This document shows positions 1 to 9,007 of a DNA stretch of 64,000 nucleotides, piece after piece (position 1 is the first letter of the stretch; the number at the start of each line of letters is the position of its first letter). Origin of the DNA: Lachnospiraceae bacterium. Lineage in GTDB: Bacteria; Bacillota; Clostridia; Lachnospirales; Lachnospiraceae. The position numbers and the translations under genes are program-made. The stretch spans positions 39,295 to 103,294 of the forward strand of contig JAQXZD010000120.1 of NCBI GenBank assembly GCA_029227035.1, read 5' to 3'. The notes below the pieces were generated by a model. That model was not told the DNA's origin, ran no database searches, and saw nothing but the letters and a program-made list of their open reading frames with translations.

Positions 1-285
1 TGCTTCCTCCAAATCCTTCGCTCCCAGCCTTCTGGACATAATACTGCCGGCTCCCTGCCCGCACATAAAAGCAAACGCCTGTAATATGGACATATATCCA
101 AATACAATTCCGGTTGCCCCGCTCTCGCTTGTGCCCAGCGTTCCGACAAACGCCGTATCCACCAGATTATACACATTGGTTATCATCATACTTATAACCG
201 TTGGAATCGAAAGCTTCACTAAAAGACTTACTATGGGTTCATCGGTCATCTTGTTATACTGTTTTCCCTGTTGTTCTGCTGTCAT
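1..285 (-). CDS. MATE family efflux transporter, N-terminal part (cut by window edge)
   Basis: This frame is not in the ORF track as a minus-strand entry. Reading the reverse complement from the ATG at 285 gives MTAEQQGKQYNKMTDEPIVS, then hydrophobic segments with VYNLVDTAFVG and GAGSIMSRRLGAK. These are typical of the first two membrane helices of MATE (NorM/DinF-type) cation-coupled drug or metabolite exporters. The frame runs open to base 1, so the C-terminal part lies outside the window. Its ATG overlaps the holA stop (ATGA, 4 bp), so it is probably translated from the same message as holA. The substrate cannot be told from this part. Confidence 0.85.
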   Translation of the reverse strand, partial: MTAEQQGKQYNKMTDEPIVSLLVKLSIPTVISMMITNVYNLVDTAFVGTLGTSESGATGIVFGYMSILQAFAFMCGQGAGSIMSRRLGAKDLEEA

Positions 286-1274
286 TTTGATGCATCCTCT
301 TTTGAATTCTCCACAATAAACAGTTCCACCGCCATCTGTTCATGCATGTGTCCGGTCTTCACTGCCGTCTCATACTCTACTCCATCTGTGATTGCCTGTC
401 TGAGACGGTTCATGGAAAAAGCCCGGCTCTGCGTCTGATACTTTCGCACCGCCCAATCCGGGCATCCGGCTTTCTGTGCAATATCCCTGTTGGAAAAGCC
501 CTGATTTGTCATGGACTTTACCACCATCAGCCGTTGAAACTGGTTCGTAAGCAGGTAAAGAATTCGCATGGCAGGCTCCTTTAATGCCAAAAGGTCATAA
601 TACAGTTCCAGCGCCTGTTTCTGCCTGTGCTGTGCCACCGCATCAACCATGTCAAAGATTTTATTCTCCGTCTGCTCCGTGGTAACTGCCTGTACGTCCC
701 CCACATCAATATAATCCTTGTCCATGGTATAGCAGAACAGCTTCTCCAGCTCCTTATCGATGTTCTCCATATCATCGCCGGTCTTCTGCACAAAAAGAGC
801 ATACGCATCCCTTGTAATATTCTTTCTTTCCCGCCGGACTCTTCCTTCAATCCACCGCGTCAGAACCGCCTCTGTCTGCCTTGGGAACTCCACTGCACTA
901 CCCGCTTTTTTAACCTCCTTATACATCTTCGTCTTCCTGTCGACTTCTTTTTCCGTAAAAATAAAATACGTGGTATCCGGAGCCGATGCGATATATTCTG
1001 CCAGCTCCTCCGCACCCTTCTTAAACAGACCGCTGTCCTCAATCATAATCACTCTGCACTCTGCAAAAAACGGCAGTGTCTCCGCCAGATCGATGATTTC
1101 CTTCTGATTGATGTCATCACCCGAAAAGACACCCAGATTCATTGTGTCATCCTCCGACACCAACGCCTTTTTCAATTTATCCCGATACTGCCGGATCAGA
1201 TACTGCTCTTCCCCGTACAGCAGATACATCTGCTTAATCTGTCCTGTTTTAATATCATTGTCTATTGTTTTCAT
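282..1274 (-). CDS. holA: DNA polymerase III subunit delta
   Basis: This is the clamp-loader delta subunit, which opens the beta sliding clamp during replication. The protein has 330 residues, the normal length for HolA. The N-terminal region YLLYGEEQYLIRQYRDKL is the characteristic start of the Firmicute delta family. It is followed by an AAA+-like core without a Walker A motif and an all-helical C-terminal collar region (KQALELYYDLLALKEPAMRIL). In many Clostridia holA directly follows comEC. Here a tetR/degV pair lies between them, so holA has its own transcription start. The MATE gene downstream overlaps its stop by 4 bp. Confidence 0.93.
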   Translation of the reverse strand: MKTIDNDIKTGQIKQMYLLYGEEQYLIRQYRDKLKKALVSEDDTMNLGVFSGDDINQKEIIDLAETLPFFAECRVIMIEDSGLFKKGAEELAEYIASAPDTTYFIFTEKEVDRKTKMYKEVKKAGSAVEFPRQTEAVLTRWIEGRVRRERKNITRDAYALFVQKTGDDMENIDKELEKLFCYTMDKDYIDVGDVQAVTTEQTENKIFDMVDAVAQHRQKQALELYYDLLALKEPAMRILYLLTNQFQRLMVVKSMTNQGFSNRDIAQKAGCPDWAVRKYQTQSRAFSMNRLRQAITDGVEYETAVKTGHMHEQMAVELFIVENSKEDASK

Positions 1275-1320
1275 AGTCTTATTATATCACTTTCCCGCAT
1301 CCTGCAAAAGCTAACATTTC

Positions 1321-1890
1321 TTATGTTTCCTCCACCATCCGCTCAAGTCCCTTGACCGCCGCATCTTTTACCAGCTCCGCCAGTTCCTCCGCGGTCACCG
1401 GAATCCGGTTCTGTATCCAGAGGGTATAGACCGCCACAATTCCGGACATATAGAATTCGCAGAGTACTTTTAGCTGGGTTTCCGAAAAATTCAATTCCTC
1501 CCTGGCCGCCTCGCCAATGGATTCCACCATAAGTTTTTTAATTTCCTGCCAGAAATAATTGCCATCCTTCTGCAGCGACAGAATTTCAAAAAGTTCCATG
1601 TTCTCGGATATAAACTGATTTAGTATATCAAAAAGCAGCTTTACGGAGAATTCCTTTCCCTCATCCTTTTCCTTTCTCAGGCGCTCCATGCACTGCTCCA
1701 CCCTCTGCTCGCAGTATTCCTGCATCACCTCATCCACATCGGAATAATGCAGATAAAAAGTCTTGCGGTCGATATCCGCTTTGCGTGCCAGTTCCGACAC
1801 CGTTACTTTCTTTCTCCCTTTTCCGTCCATCAGGATAGACAGATACGCATCCCAGATTGCTGCTTTGGTTTTTCCGATTCTTCGATCCAT
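1321..1890 (-). CDS. TetR/AcrR family transcriptional regulator
   Basis: A 189-residue regulator with an N-terminal TetR helix-turn-helix: KTKAAIWDAYLSILMD leads into VTVSELARKADIDRKTFYLHYSDVDEV, the YxHF-like element being FYLHYSD. The remainder is a helical ligand-binding and dimerisation domain with no recognisable ligand signature. It is transcribed divergently from degV across a 150-bp gap, so degV is a likely target and autoregulation is likely. The effector is unknown. The family call is firm; the regulon is inferred from position only. Confidence 0.9.
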   Translation of the reverse strand: MDRRIGKTKAAIWDAYLSILMDGKGRKKVTVSELARKADIDRKTFYLHYSDVDEVMQEYCEQRVEQCMERLRKEKDEGKEFSVKLLFDILNQFISENMELFEILSLQKDGNYFWQEIKKLMVESIGEAAREELNFSETQLKVLCEFYMSGIVAVYTLWIQNRIPVTAEELAELVKDAAVKGLERMVEET

Positions 1891-1948
1891 ATATTCCTCA
1901 CTTCTTGTAATTCTGTTGATAATTCCTCATTTGGAGCAGTATTGGTAA

Positions 1949-1977
1949 TTGTTCCCATCACTGTCCATCAGTATAAT
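1949..1977 (+). promoter_or_regulatory. Promoter of degV
   Basis: TTGTTC and a perfect TATAAT are separated by 17 bp. The predicted transcription start lies about 55 bp before the degV ATG. The element sits in the tetR/degV intergenic region, where a TetR-type repressor would be expected to bind. Confidence 0.6.
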
Positions 1978-2040
1978 GTACATGTGTGGAAAAAGCAACA
2001 CCACACCGTAAGTAACGAATAAAAAGAAAGAGGTAAAACC

Positions 2041-2910
2041 ATGTACGAAATATTTGTTGATGTATCCATTGATATTGATGAAAAAATCGCGGAAAAATAC
2101 GGCATCCGCTATGTTCCGATGGAATACATGATTGGAGAAGAAACACATTGCTGTACGGCTCCGGAGAGCTTTGAAACCCTGCACGAATATTATGAGAGGC
2201 TCCGCGAGAAAATCCCGACAAAGACCAGTCAGATTTCTCCTTACCAGTATGTCAGCATCTTTGAACCATATGTAAAGGAAAAGAAAGAACTCCTCTACAT
2301 CTCCCTCTCCAGCGGACTGAGCAACACCTACGAATCCGCCAACCTTGCCGTGGAACAGCTCAAAGACAGCTACGGCGAAGTGCATATCGAGGTCGTGGAC
2401 AGTCTCGGTGCAACCGGCGGCATGGGACTTCTTGCCGAATCCGCCTGCATCAACCGTGAAAACGGAATGTCCCTTTCCGAAAATGCAAAGTGGCTGCGGG
2501 AGCATGCCGCAAATGTCAACTTCCTGTTTAAGGTCGAAGATCTGATGTATCTCATGCGCGGCGGAAGAATTTCTTCCTCCTCGGCCATCATGGGAACCGC
2601 ACTCAACATCAAGCCGATTCTGTGCATCAATTCCGTCGGAAAACTGGAAACCATCTCCAAGAAACGCGGAAAAAACATGGCAATGAAGTACCTTGTGGAA
2701 AATATGGAAAACCACTATGACGCAACAATCGGAAACACCGTCTATATCTGCGGTGCCGACTGTATGGCCGATGCCGAGATACTGAAGCAGATGGTTCTGG
2801 ACAAGTTCCCGGACACTCAGATTCGCATCACCTCCTTAAGCCCGATTATCGGTGCCCATACCGGTCCGAATATGCTGGCACTTATCTACTATGGAGAAAA
2901 GCGTGCATAG
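2041..2910 (+). CDS. DegV family fatty-acid-binding protein
   Basis: A 289-residue DegV/FakB-type protein. The N-terminus YEIFVDVSIDIDEKIAEKYGIRYVPM, the segment KTSQISPYQY (fatty-acid carboxylate-binding TSQ/TSxPS region), the ISLSSGLSNTYESA loop and the C-terminal SPIIGAHTGPN motif mark the family. FakB proteins present fatty acids to the kinase FakA for phosphorylation, but no fakA-like gene is in this window, so the role in exogenous fatty-acid use is inferred from the family. The gene is one of only three on the plus strand. Its 3' end overlaps the 3' end of comEC by 22 bp tail-to-tail, so the two messages are complementary at their ends. Confidence 0.92.
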   Translation: MYEIFVDVSIDIDEKIAEKYGIRYVPMEYMIGEETHCCTAPESFETLHEYYERLREKIPTKTSQISPYQYVSIFEPYVKEKKELLYISLSSGLSNTYESANLAVEQLKDSYGEVHIEVVDSLGATGGMGLLAESACINRENGMSLSENAKWLREHAANVNFLFKVEDLMYLMRGGRISSSSAIMGTALNIKPILCINSVGKLETISKKRGKNMAMKYLVENMENHYDATIGNTVYICGADCMADAEILKQMVLDKFPDTQIRITSLSPIIGAHTGPNMLALIYYGEKRA

Positions 2911-5234
2911 ACATGCACTTTTTTATCCTTCCATTTCAGCTTAATCTGTCCGCAGTCTGCCGTACATAAAAAAGCGCTTCCGCTTTCCCGGATTCGCTGC
3001 ACGGCTTCGGGATGTGGGTGACCATAGCAGTTGCCCTTCCCGGCAGATGCCACGGTAATCTCCGGAGCTATCCCTTCCAGAAAAGCGCTGCTGCCGGAGT
3101 TCCGGGACCCATGATGACTTGCTTTATAAAAATTCACCTTTTTGTCCAGCCCCTGCCGCAGAAGCTCTTCCTCCACTTCCTGTGAAATATCGCCACCAAA
3201 GAAACCGTAAAATTCTTTTTCTTTCAGGGAAAATACCAGACTAAGATCATTGATATCCTCCTTCTTTTCAGAGGCTTTCGGATACAGGCAATTCAGTCTG
3301 GTCTCGCCGATGTGAAGACACTCCCCTTTTTCCAGATACAGAATCTTTGTGTGATGTTTTTCTGCCAGTGTCAGAAGTTCCCCTGTTTTCTCATTCCCTT
3401 TTACCGCCCGGGCGAACACCAGATGCTCAACCGGATATCCTGCTTCCAGAACCTCCCGCATTCCCGCTATATGATCCTCATCCGTGTGGCTGATAAACCA
3501 ATAAGAAATCTTTTTTACTCCCTTCGCCTTTAAAAACGGAAGAATCCTGTAAGTGCCGACATTTTTTTCATCACTGCTGCCGCCATCGATAAAAAGCGAG
3601 ATTCCGCTTTCCGTGCAATAGTAAATTCCATCTCCCTGCCCCACATCCAGCACATCCAGTTCCTGCTCCTTTTTGCCCGGCAACAGCAGAACCAAAAGCG
3701 AAACCGTAATTCCTGCCATCAGCCTGATATATCTTCCCGTTGTCCCTTTTGACTTATCCTCCTGCTCCCTGCATCGCCTGCTTCTGCGATTCAGCACAAG
3801 AAGGATTCCTCCCAGAAGCAGATAGTAAACAATAATTCTCCAAAGCTCCGGTTTTCCGGACAGGTACTGTGCCCCCGGAAACCACAGAAACAGTCCACAG
3901 AAAACTTCATACAATCCAAGCCCCTTCCCACAGGGAAAAAGCAGAAGTTTTCCGGCTGCCGGAAGAAGGCTCCCCGCAAGAGCCCCCACCGCAGCCAGTC
4001 CCAGCAGATACGGAAGCAGCCACAGCACAAACAGGTTTATAAGCATAGCATATACCGGAATCTCATAATAATGATATGCCACAAGAGGCAGGGTAAAAAG
4101 CTGAATGGCAAAGCTAATCCAAAGCCCCTGCATTTTTCCCTTCTTATTCTTCTGCAGACAGACTTCTCTCCACTCGGTCAAAATCCCACCGCCTGCCCCG
4201 ATTCCCAGAACCGCAGCGACGGAAAACAGAAAGCCGGAGTAACCGATCAGAAACGGATTCTCCCACAACAGAAGGATGCATACCGTGCCAAGCGCACTCA
4301 GCATATCATAAGAGCGTCCCAGCATGTCTGCCAGCAGATAAAGAAACAGCATCCCCACCGCCCTTTTAGTGGAGACACTGTTCCCTGTCATCACAAGATA
4401 CGAAAACATAAAGAGCGCCGTTCCCGCTGCCGAGACTGCATAAGAAAGCTTCAGTTTGCTTTTCAAAAGCCTATAGAGTCCCATGCCAAGAAGCGAGACA
4501 TGAAGCCCTGATATCGCCAGTATATGCGCAATTCCCGCCTTCTGATAAAGGGATTTGACCTCTGTATCCAGTCCTCCCTTCTCCCCCAGAAGCATTGCAG
4601 AAAGCACCCCGTCATCCTCCACACAGGAAGTAAACACCGCCTGCAGTCTCTGTCGGAACCGGTATAGCATCCCCGCATAATTTTTGTTTTTTCCGTGCAC
4701 AGAGCAAATTTCATCCATCCATATACCAAAATCAATCTTCTGACTCCGGTAATAAGTCTGTGCATCAAAACCGCCCTCATTTGCTGCGGGTTCAAATAAT
4801 GAAATTGTACCTTTAATAACCAGGATTTGTCCGATGGAAGCTTCATCGGAAGATGAATATGCGATGACATCATTGCATGGCATATTCTTTTTCGAAGAAC
4901 GGATTATGCAATCCGTCAGATAATAATAGAAACAATTTTTCTTTTTCTCAATCTTGTTCAGCTTTCCTGCAAGTTTCACCGTCTGTCCATCACAAAGCTG
5001 CTGCATATACCCCGCGCGAAATGCAAGTTCACGCTCCATGTGAAGCATCCCCAGAAGAAACAACAGGGGAATCCCCGCCACAAACAATATACGCCGCAGC
5101 CCGCTTTCCTTCCAAGGCACCGCATACGCAAGAAGTACCACCACAACCGCTATGCATACCGGCCACTGGTACCCTCCATACAACAGACCTGATACAAAAC
5201 TGCAGGCAAGCAAAAGAACCGGCCTTTTTCTCAC
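2889..5234 (-). CDS. comEC: DNA internalization competence protein ComEC/Rec2
   Basis: A full-length (781 residues) channel and nuclease for uptake of single-stranded DNA across the membrane. The domains in order are an N-terminal membrane pair and OB-like region (about 1-180), the polytopic Competence domain with LAISGLHVSLLGMGLYRL and MTGNSVSTKRA (about 220-490), and a C-terminal metallo-beta-lactamase domain. That last domain carries DVLDVGQGDGIYY, the metal ligands HTDEDH and KASHHGSRNSGS. The start is GTG, overlapping the stop of the upstream GerMN gene (GTGA), so the two are translationally coupled. Together with comEA at the head of the same operon it gives this strain two core uptake genes; no pilus genes are visible here. 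Confidence 0.95.
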   Translation of the reverse strand: MRKRPVLLLACSFVSGLLYGGYQWPVCIAVVVVLLAYAVPWKESGLRRILFVAGIPLLFLLGMLHMERELAFRAGYMQQLCDGQTVKLAGKLNKIEKKKNCFYYYLTDCIIRSSKKNMPCNDVIAYSSSDEASIGQILVIKGTISLFEPAANEGGFDAQTYYRSQKIDFGIWMDEICSVHGKNKNYAGMLYRFRQRLQAVFTSCVEDDGVLSAMLLGEKGGLDTEVKSLYQKAGIAHILAISGLHVSLLGMGLYRLLKSKLKLSYAVSAAGTALFMFSYLVMTGNSVSTKRAVGMLFLYLLADMLGRSYDMLSALGTVCILLLWENPFLIGYSGFLFSVAAVLGIGAGGGILTEWREVCLQKNKKGKMQGLWISFAIQLFTLPLVAYHYYEIPVYAMLINLFVLWLLPYLLGLAAVGALAGSLLPAAGKLLLFPCGKGLGLYEVFCGLFLWFPGAQYLSGKPELWRIIVYYLLLGGILLVLNRRSRRCREQEDKSKGTTGRYIRLMAGITVSLLVLLLPGKKEQELDVLDVGQGDGIYYCTESGISLFIDGGSSDEKNVGTYRILPFLKAKGVKKISYWFISHTDEDHIAGMREVLEAGYPVEHLVFARAVKGNEKTGELLTLAEKHHTKILYLEKGECLHIGETRLNCLYPKASEKKEDINDLSLVFSLKEKEFYGFFGGDISQEVEEELLRQGLDKKVNFYKASHHGSRNSGSSAFLEGIAPEITVASAGKGNCYGHPHPEAVQRIRESGSAFLCTADCGQIKLKWKDKKVHVYARFSP

Positions 5235-6172
5235 TCTGTAGACTCTTCCTCCTCTTTTCCCTTGTCAATCAGCTTGGTATTTTTCTCGTACATGGTTGAG
5301 AAATCAAAAATATAGCGGCATTTTCCACTGGTATCCCCGTTGATGGAGATCTGTACCTTATCCACCGTTGAAAGTTCCGTCAGGGAATCCACAATCGAAA
5401 ACAGTACCACATCCTCCTTGATTTCCTGATTCTGATTCAGGAATGTCTCGTCCAGATTCACATAGCAGACATTGTCCACCACCGTAACCGTAATCAGCTT
5501 TGTTCCGCTTGGAATTGTCGCCAGAAGTCCGTTTGTCTTTGGTCCTTCCAAAAGCTGCTCCATCACCAGTTTCTCCAGCGAAATATTGGAGCTGTAATGG
5601 ACATCCCGCACCTCCGGTACCAGCTTATTTCCCTTTTTGTTGGCAAAATACAGCGTAAGCGTCGCCTTCTGGCTGGAGTTAATCTGCTCCCCCGGATTCT
5701 CGACAAAGCTGTCAATGCTCATCGCTCCCACCACGGCATCCTCCGCATTCACAAGCGGCTTTGATTCTACGGTAAACTGGACATAAGGATAATCCGTCAC
5801 CTGGAGCAGAGTCTTCACAATGGCTGCCCTTGTCAGAATTTCCTCCGTGGGATCCATCTTATAATATTCCCTGCTGAAATCAACCGTTATCTGGTAAGAC
5901 ATGGTACTCACTCCGAGAACCTCAACCTCCGACGGAATGGTCTGTCTTTCCCCTGCATCCTCCGGCTGGCTCTGTAAAGCTTCCAGCAGTTCCTGTATCT
6001 GCTGCTCTCCTCCGGTATGCTGCAACGTAATCTTCTGCGGAATCAGCCGCGTAACATCCGTATTCAGGTAGTAAACCACATATTCTGTTTCTTTCTTCTC
6101 TTTTCCGCAGCCTGCGGTCATTGATACCGCCAGTGCCAGAATAAGAATCATAGCTGTCAGCTTTTTCTTCAT
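5231..6172 (-). CDS. GerMN-domain lipoprotein (LpqB-like partner of the sensor kinase)
   Basis: A 313-residue protein with a lipoprotein signal: a KKK-rich start, a hydrophobic stretch and the lipobox MTAGC, so it should be lipid-anchored at Cys22 on the outer face of the membrane. Two GerMN-like repeats follow (about 33-150 and 165-300), seen in VYYLNTDVTRLIPQKITL and LTLYFANKKGNKLVPEVRDV. GerMN domains occur in spore germination GerM and in actinobacterial LpqB. The gene follows the response regulator and sensor kinase by 8 bp, which resembles the mtrA-mtrB-lpqB arrangement. It may be an extracytoplasmic accessory of the kinase (inference). It overlaps comEC by 4 bp. Confidence 0.85.
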   Translation of the reverse strand: MKKKLTAMILILALAVSMTAGCGKEKKETEYVVYYLNTDVTRLIPQKITLQHTGGEQQIQELLEALQSQPEDAGERQTIPSEVEVLGVSTMSYQITVDFSREYYKMDPTEEILTRAAIVKTLLQVTDYPYVQFTVESKPLVNAEDAVVGAMSIDSFVENPGEQINSSQKATLTLYFANKKGNKLVPEVRDVHYSSNISLEKLVMEQLLEGPKTNGLLATIPSGTKLITVTVVDNVCYVNLDETFLNQNQEIKEDVVLFSIVDSLTELSTVDKVQISINGDTSGKCRYIFDFSTMYEKNTKLIDKGKEEEESTE

Positions 6173-6180
6173 GGCATCTC

Positions 6181-7632
6181 CTATGCAATATAATTCAAAG
6201 GAATCCGGACATCAAAAGTGGTTCCCTCGTCCAATACCGAATGTACCTTGATGGCACCTCTGTGCATCAGGATGGAATTACGTGTAATCGCAAGTCCAAG
6301 TCCGGTACCTCCGATTTCCCGGGAATGGGACTTATCCACCCGGTAGAATCTCTCATAAATATGATCCAGCGATTCCTCCGGAATTCCGATTCCGGAATCC
6401 TCTACCTTCAGATAAAAATATTGATGATCCGCGTTTAGGGAAACTCTTACCCAGCCCTCGCCGTCATTCCTGTTATATTTGATACCATTCTCAATCAAGT
6501 TGGTAATGGCAAGCGTAATCTTCACCTCATCCACCTCTGCGGTCACCGGACGAAAACTCTCCAGCACAAGCTCTACCTTCTGCTTGTCCGCAATCGGCTG
6601 AAGCCTCTTTAATATCTGCTCCAGAAGTTCATTCATATTCACGGTGGAGACATTTAAGTCTGCTGCGGATTTATCCATCTTAACCAGCGATAACAGGTCA
6701 TTGATAATCTTTGTCTCACGCTCAATCTCATTGGTAATGTCTTCCATGAATTCCTGATACAGTTCCTTTGGCGCATCCGGCATCGAATTGATGGAATCCG
6801 CCAGCACCTTCATGGAGGTAAGCGGTGTCTTAAGCTCATGGGACACATTGGATACGAATTCCTGTCGGGAATCATCCATGACTTTCATGCGCTCCAGCAT
6901 CTGATTGAAGCGGTCGCAAATCTGTATCGTCTCCGTATAATCATTAACCTGAAGACAATCCTCTCCATATCCCTCTTTAATCTCCACAATTCCGTCCGAT
7001 ATCTTCCGGAGTGGCTTTAAGAAATAGATAATCATCAGCACGGAAAAGAATACCAAAGCGATTCCCACAATCACGACGATAATGGTTGCCACCTGGCGCA
7101 GATACGCCTGATTAATCATAATATTGTCCGTGGATACGCTGATAAGCATAACTCCAAGTACCTCTGCACTTTTGTCATCCGGATTGATGATCGGAATCGT
7201 CATCTCAATATAATGATTCTCGGAATCATAATGTACGACATCCTCACCCTTGAAGCTTCTGATTACTTCCTCCGCAATGATAATCTTGTGGTCATCCAGA
7301 TTATAGGTGTCGTGATAGACACGGAAATTGTTATCCACAATAATCACACGACCGTCATAGATGGTGGTCAGCATGTCAATCTGTGCCTGAATGGTACTGG
7401 AGCTTACATTGTTTCCCAGCTCCATATATTCACTTGTCGCAATCTGATTTGCGAGAATCTTCGCCTGACTCAAGATTTCGCTCTCCCGTATGGAAACCGC
7501 TCTCGATTCGTAAGAATTCAGAATTCCCGCGGAAAGAACGAGACTTGGTACAATCACGATTAACAGAATTAACAGAATTAACCGGAACTTAAGACTTTTA
7601 AAAAACTGAAAGATCTGCTTACTCTTGTGCAT
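6181..7632 (-). CDS. Two-component sensor histidine kinase (HAMP, WalK/MtrB-like)
   Basis: The domain order is: TM1 after a basic MHKSKQIFQFFKSLKFR start; an extracytoplasmic sensor of about 150 residues (dCache/PAS-like, DGRVIIVDNNFRVYHD); TM2; HAMP (FLKPLRKISDGIVEIKEG); HisKA with the phosphoacceptor box HELKTPLTSMK; and HATPase with N box NLIENGIKYN, G1 DSGIGIP and G2 GTGLGLA. The ORF-track start at 7677 lies inside the regulator gene. The ATG at 7632 has AGGAAGG about 7 bp upstream and leaves an 11-bp gap after the regulator stop, giving 483 residues. The cognate partner is the adjacent OmpR-type regulator. The signal is unknown; the context with a GerMN lipoprotein suggests the cell envelope. 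Confidence 0.93.
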   Translation of the reverse strand: MHKSKQIFQFFKSLKFRLILLILLIVIVPSLVLSAGILNSYESRAVSIRESEILSQAKILANQIATSEYMELGNNVSSSTIQAQIDMLTTIYDGRVIIVDNNFRVYHDTYNLDDHKIIIAEEVIRSFKGEDVVHYDSENHYIEMTIPIINPDDKSAEVLGVMLISVSTDNIMINQAYLRQVATIIVVIVGIALVFFSVLMIIYFLKPLRKISDGIVEIKEGYGEDCLQVNDYTETIQICDRFNQMLERMKVMDDSRQEFVSNVSHELKTPLTSMKVLADSINSMPDAPKELYQEFMEDITNEIERETKIINDLLSLVKMDKSAADLNVSTVNMNELLEQILKRLQPIADKQKVELVLESFRPVTAEVDEVKITLAITNLIENGIKYNRNDGEGWVRVSLNADHQYFYLKVEDSGIGIPEESLDHIYERFYRVDKSHSREIGGTGLGLAITRNSILMHRGAIKVHSVLDEGTTFDVRIPLNYIA

Positions 7633-7643
7633 GGAAAACCTTC

Positions 7644-8336
7644 CTACCTCTGATAATAATAGTAACCCACACCCCACTTTGTGTGGACATATTTCGGCTC
7701 ACTCGGATTTGCCTCTATCTTCTCCCTGAGACGTCTTACGTGGACATCCACGGTGCGCACATCCCCCGGATAATCCTTGCCCCATACCAGACCAAGCAAA
7801 TTCTCCCGGCTGTACACCTTATTCTCATTCCGGACCAGAAGTTCCAAAAGATCAAATTCCTTTGCTGTCAGATTTACTTCATTTCCCAGAATAAACAGAC
7901 GTCTGCTGTCACAATCCAGACGCAGATCGCCTTTCTCCAGTACGGAAAGCTGTTCCTTCTTCTCTCTTGTCCCGGAGGTACGGCGCATAATCGCCTTGAT
8001 TCGCGCCTTTACCTCCAGAATATTGAAAGGCTTTGTGATATAGTCATCGGCTCCGTATTCCAGACCTAGTATCTTATCCATATCATCGCCCTTTGCAGTC
8101 AGCATCACAATCGGCATATCAGAGAATTCCCGAATTGCCTGACACACTTCAAAACCGTCCATCTTCGGAAGCATGATGTCCAGAAGAATCATATCATACT
8201 CATTGGCTTTTGCCATATTTAAAGCTTCTTCGCCATCGTATGCACAATCCACTTCCATCCCATCCTGCTCCAGACTGAACCGGATTCCCTTTACGATTAA
8301 TTTCTCATCATCTACCACGAGAACTCTCTTTGCCAT
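7644..8336 (-). CDS. OmpR/PhoB-type response regulator
   Basis: A receiver domain starts at KRVLVVDDEKLIVKG, with phospho-acceptor Asp in MILLDIMLPKMDGFEV, a conserved Thr in MLTAKGD and Lys in YITKPFN. A winged-helix DNA-binding domain follows (LTAKEFDLLELLVRNENKVYS, DVRTVDVHVRRLREKIE). The track frame begins with TTG at 8348. The ATG at 8336, preceded by GAGGTG about 5 bp upstream and 8 bp after the comEA stop, is the better start and gives 230 residues. It is similar to WalR and MtrA. It lies between comEA and its kinase, so one transcript could tie regulator levels to the competence genes. Confidence 0.94.
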   Translation of the reverse strand: MAKRVLVVDDEKLIVKGIRFSLEQDGMEVDCAYDGEEALNMAKANEYDMILLDIMLPKMDGFEVCQAIREFSDMPIVMLTAKGDDMDKILGLEYGADDYITKPFNILEVKARIKAIMRRTSGTREKKEQLSVLEKGDLRLDCDSRRLFILGNEVNLTAKEFDLLELLVRNENKVYSRENLLGLVWGKDYPGDVRTVDVHVRRLREKIEANPSEPKYVHTKWGVGYYYYQR

Positions 8337-8344
8337 CTTACACC

Positions 8345-8953
8345 TCAACCAACCGTTATAAAGTCTTTCATCTTTTCAAAAAGCGCATTCTTTATCCCGG
8401 ACACTTTCATGATGTCTTCCACACATGTAAAATCTCCGTTTTCCGTCCGATATGCAATAATCGCCTGTGCGCGCGTCTGTCCGATTCCCGGAATCTCCGT
8501 AAGCTTATCGGCATCGGCGGTATTGATGTTAATCCTGCCGTCCGATACGCTTTCCATTGTCTCCTCGTAAGACTCCTTCCTCTCCCTGGCTTCTTCTTCC
8601 GTCGGAATGCACAGCATCTGTCCGTCCTTAAGTGGCTCCGCAAGATTCCAGTATTCCTGCCCCGCTGCCTTCGTAAAGCCTCCTGCGGCCGATACTGCAT
8701 CGCCTATCCGCATACCGCTCTCAAGCTCATACACACCGGGAGCATTCACTTCCCCGCATACATAGACAAGTATGGAAGCATTTTCGCTGCCGACAGTTTC
8801 CGTATCAGAAATTTCTGTATCAGAAGCTCCCGTGCTTTCAGTTTCCTGCACAAAATCCTGCTGTGTGCTGTCCAGATATACTTCCGTCTCCTGCCCACAG
8901 CCGGCTAACAGGCCGATCATCGCTAAAACCGGTATCATTTTAATTATTCTCAT
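8345..8953 (-). CDS. comEA: ComEA family DNA receptor, predicted lipoprotein
   Basis: A 202-residue DNA-binding competence protein. The N-terminus MRIIKMIPVLAMIGLLAGCG ends in a lipobox (LLAGC), so it appears to be lipid-anchored rather than held by a transmembrane helix as in Bacillus ComEA. A low-complexity acidic linker (about 25-58) follows. Next comes an SLBB domain (ILVYVCGEVNAPGVYELESG) and C-terminal helix-hairpin-helix repeats (ININTADADKLTEIPGIGQT) that bind double-stranded DNA. It heads a five-gene operon with the two-component system, the GerMN lipoprotein and comEC, all spaced within about 12 bp or overlapping. Confidence 0.92.
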   Translation of the reverse strand: MRIIKMIPVLAMIGLLAGCGQETEVYLDSTQQDFVQETESTGASDTEISDTETVGSENASILVYVCGEVNAPGVYELESGMRIGDAVSAAGGFTKAAGQEYWNLAEPLKDGQMLCIPTEEEARERKESYEETMESVSDGRININTADADKLTEIPGIGQTRAQAIIAYRTENGDFTCVEDIMKVSGIKNALFEKMKDFITVG

Positions 8954-9007
8954 ATCTCTGCTCCTTTTCCTCCGGTCATCCGGGTAAGGAGTCTCAATGC
9001 ACTCTCT

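Noticed and set aside
7633-7677. Upstream start of the sensor kinase (MGCGLLLL)
   Set aside because: It overlaps the regulator gene, and a better ATG with AGGAAGG lies at 7632.
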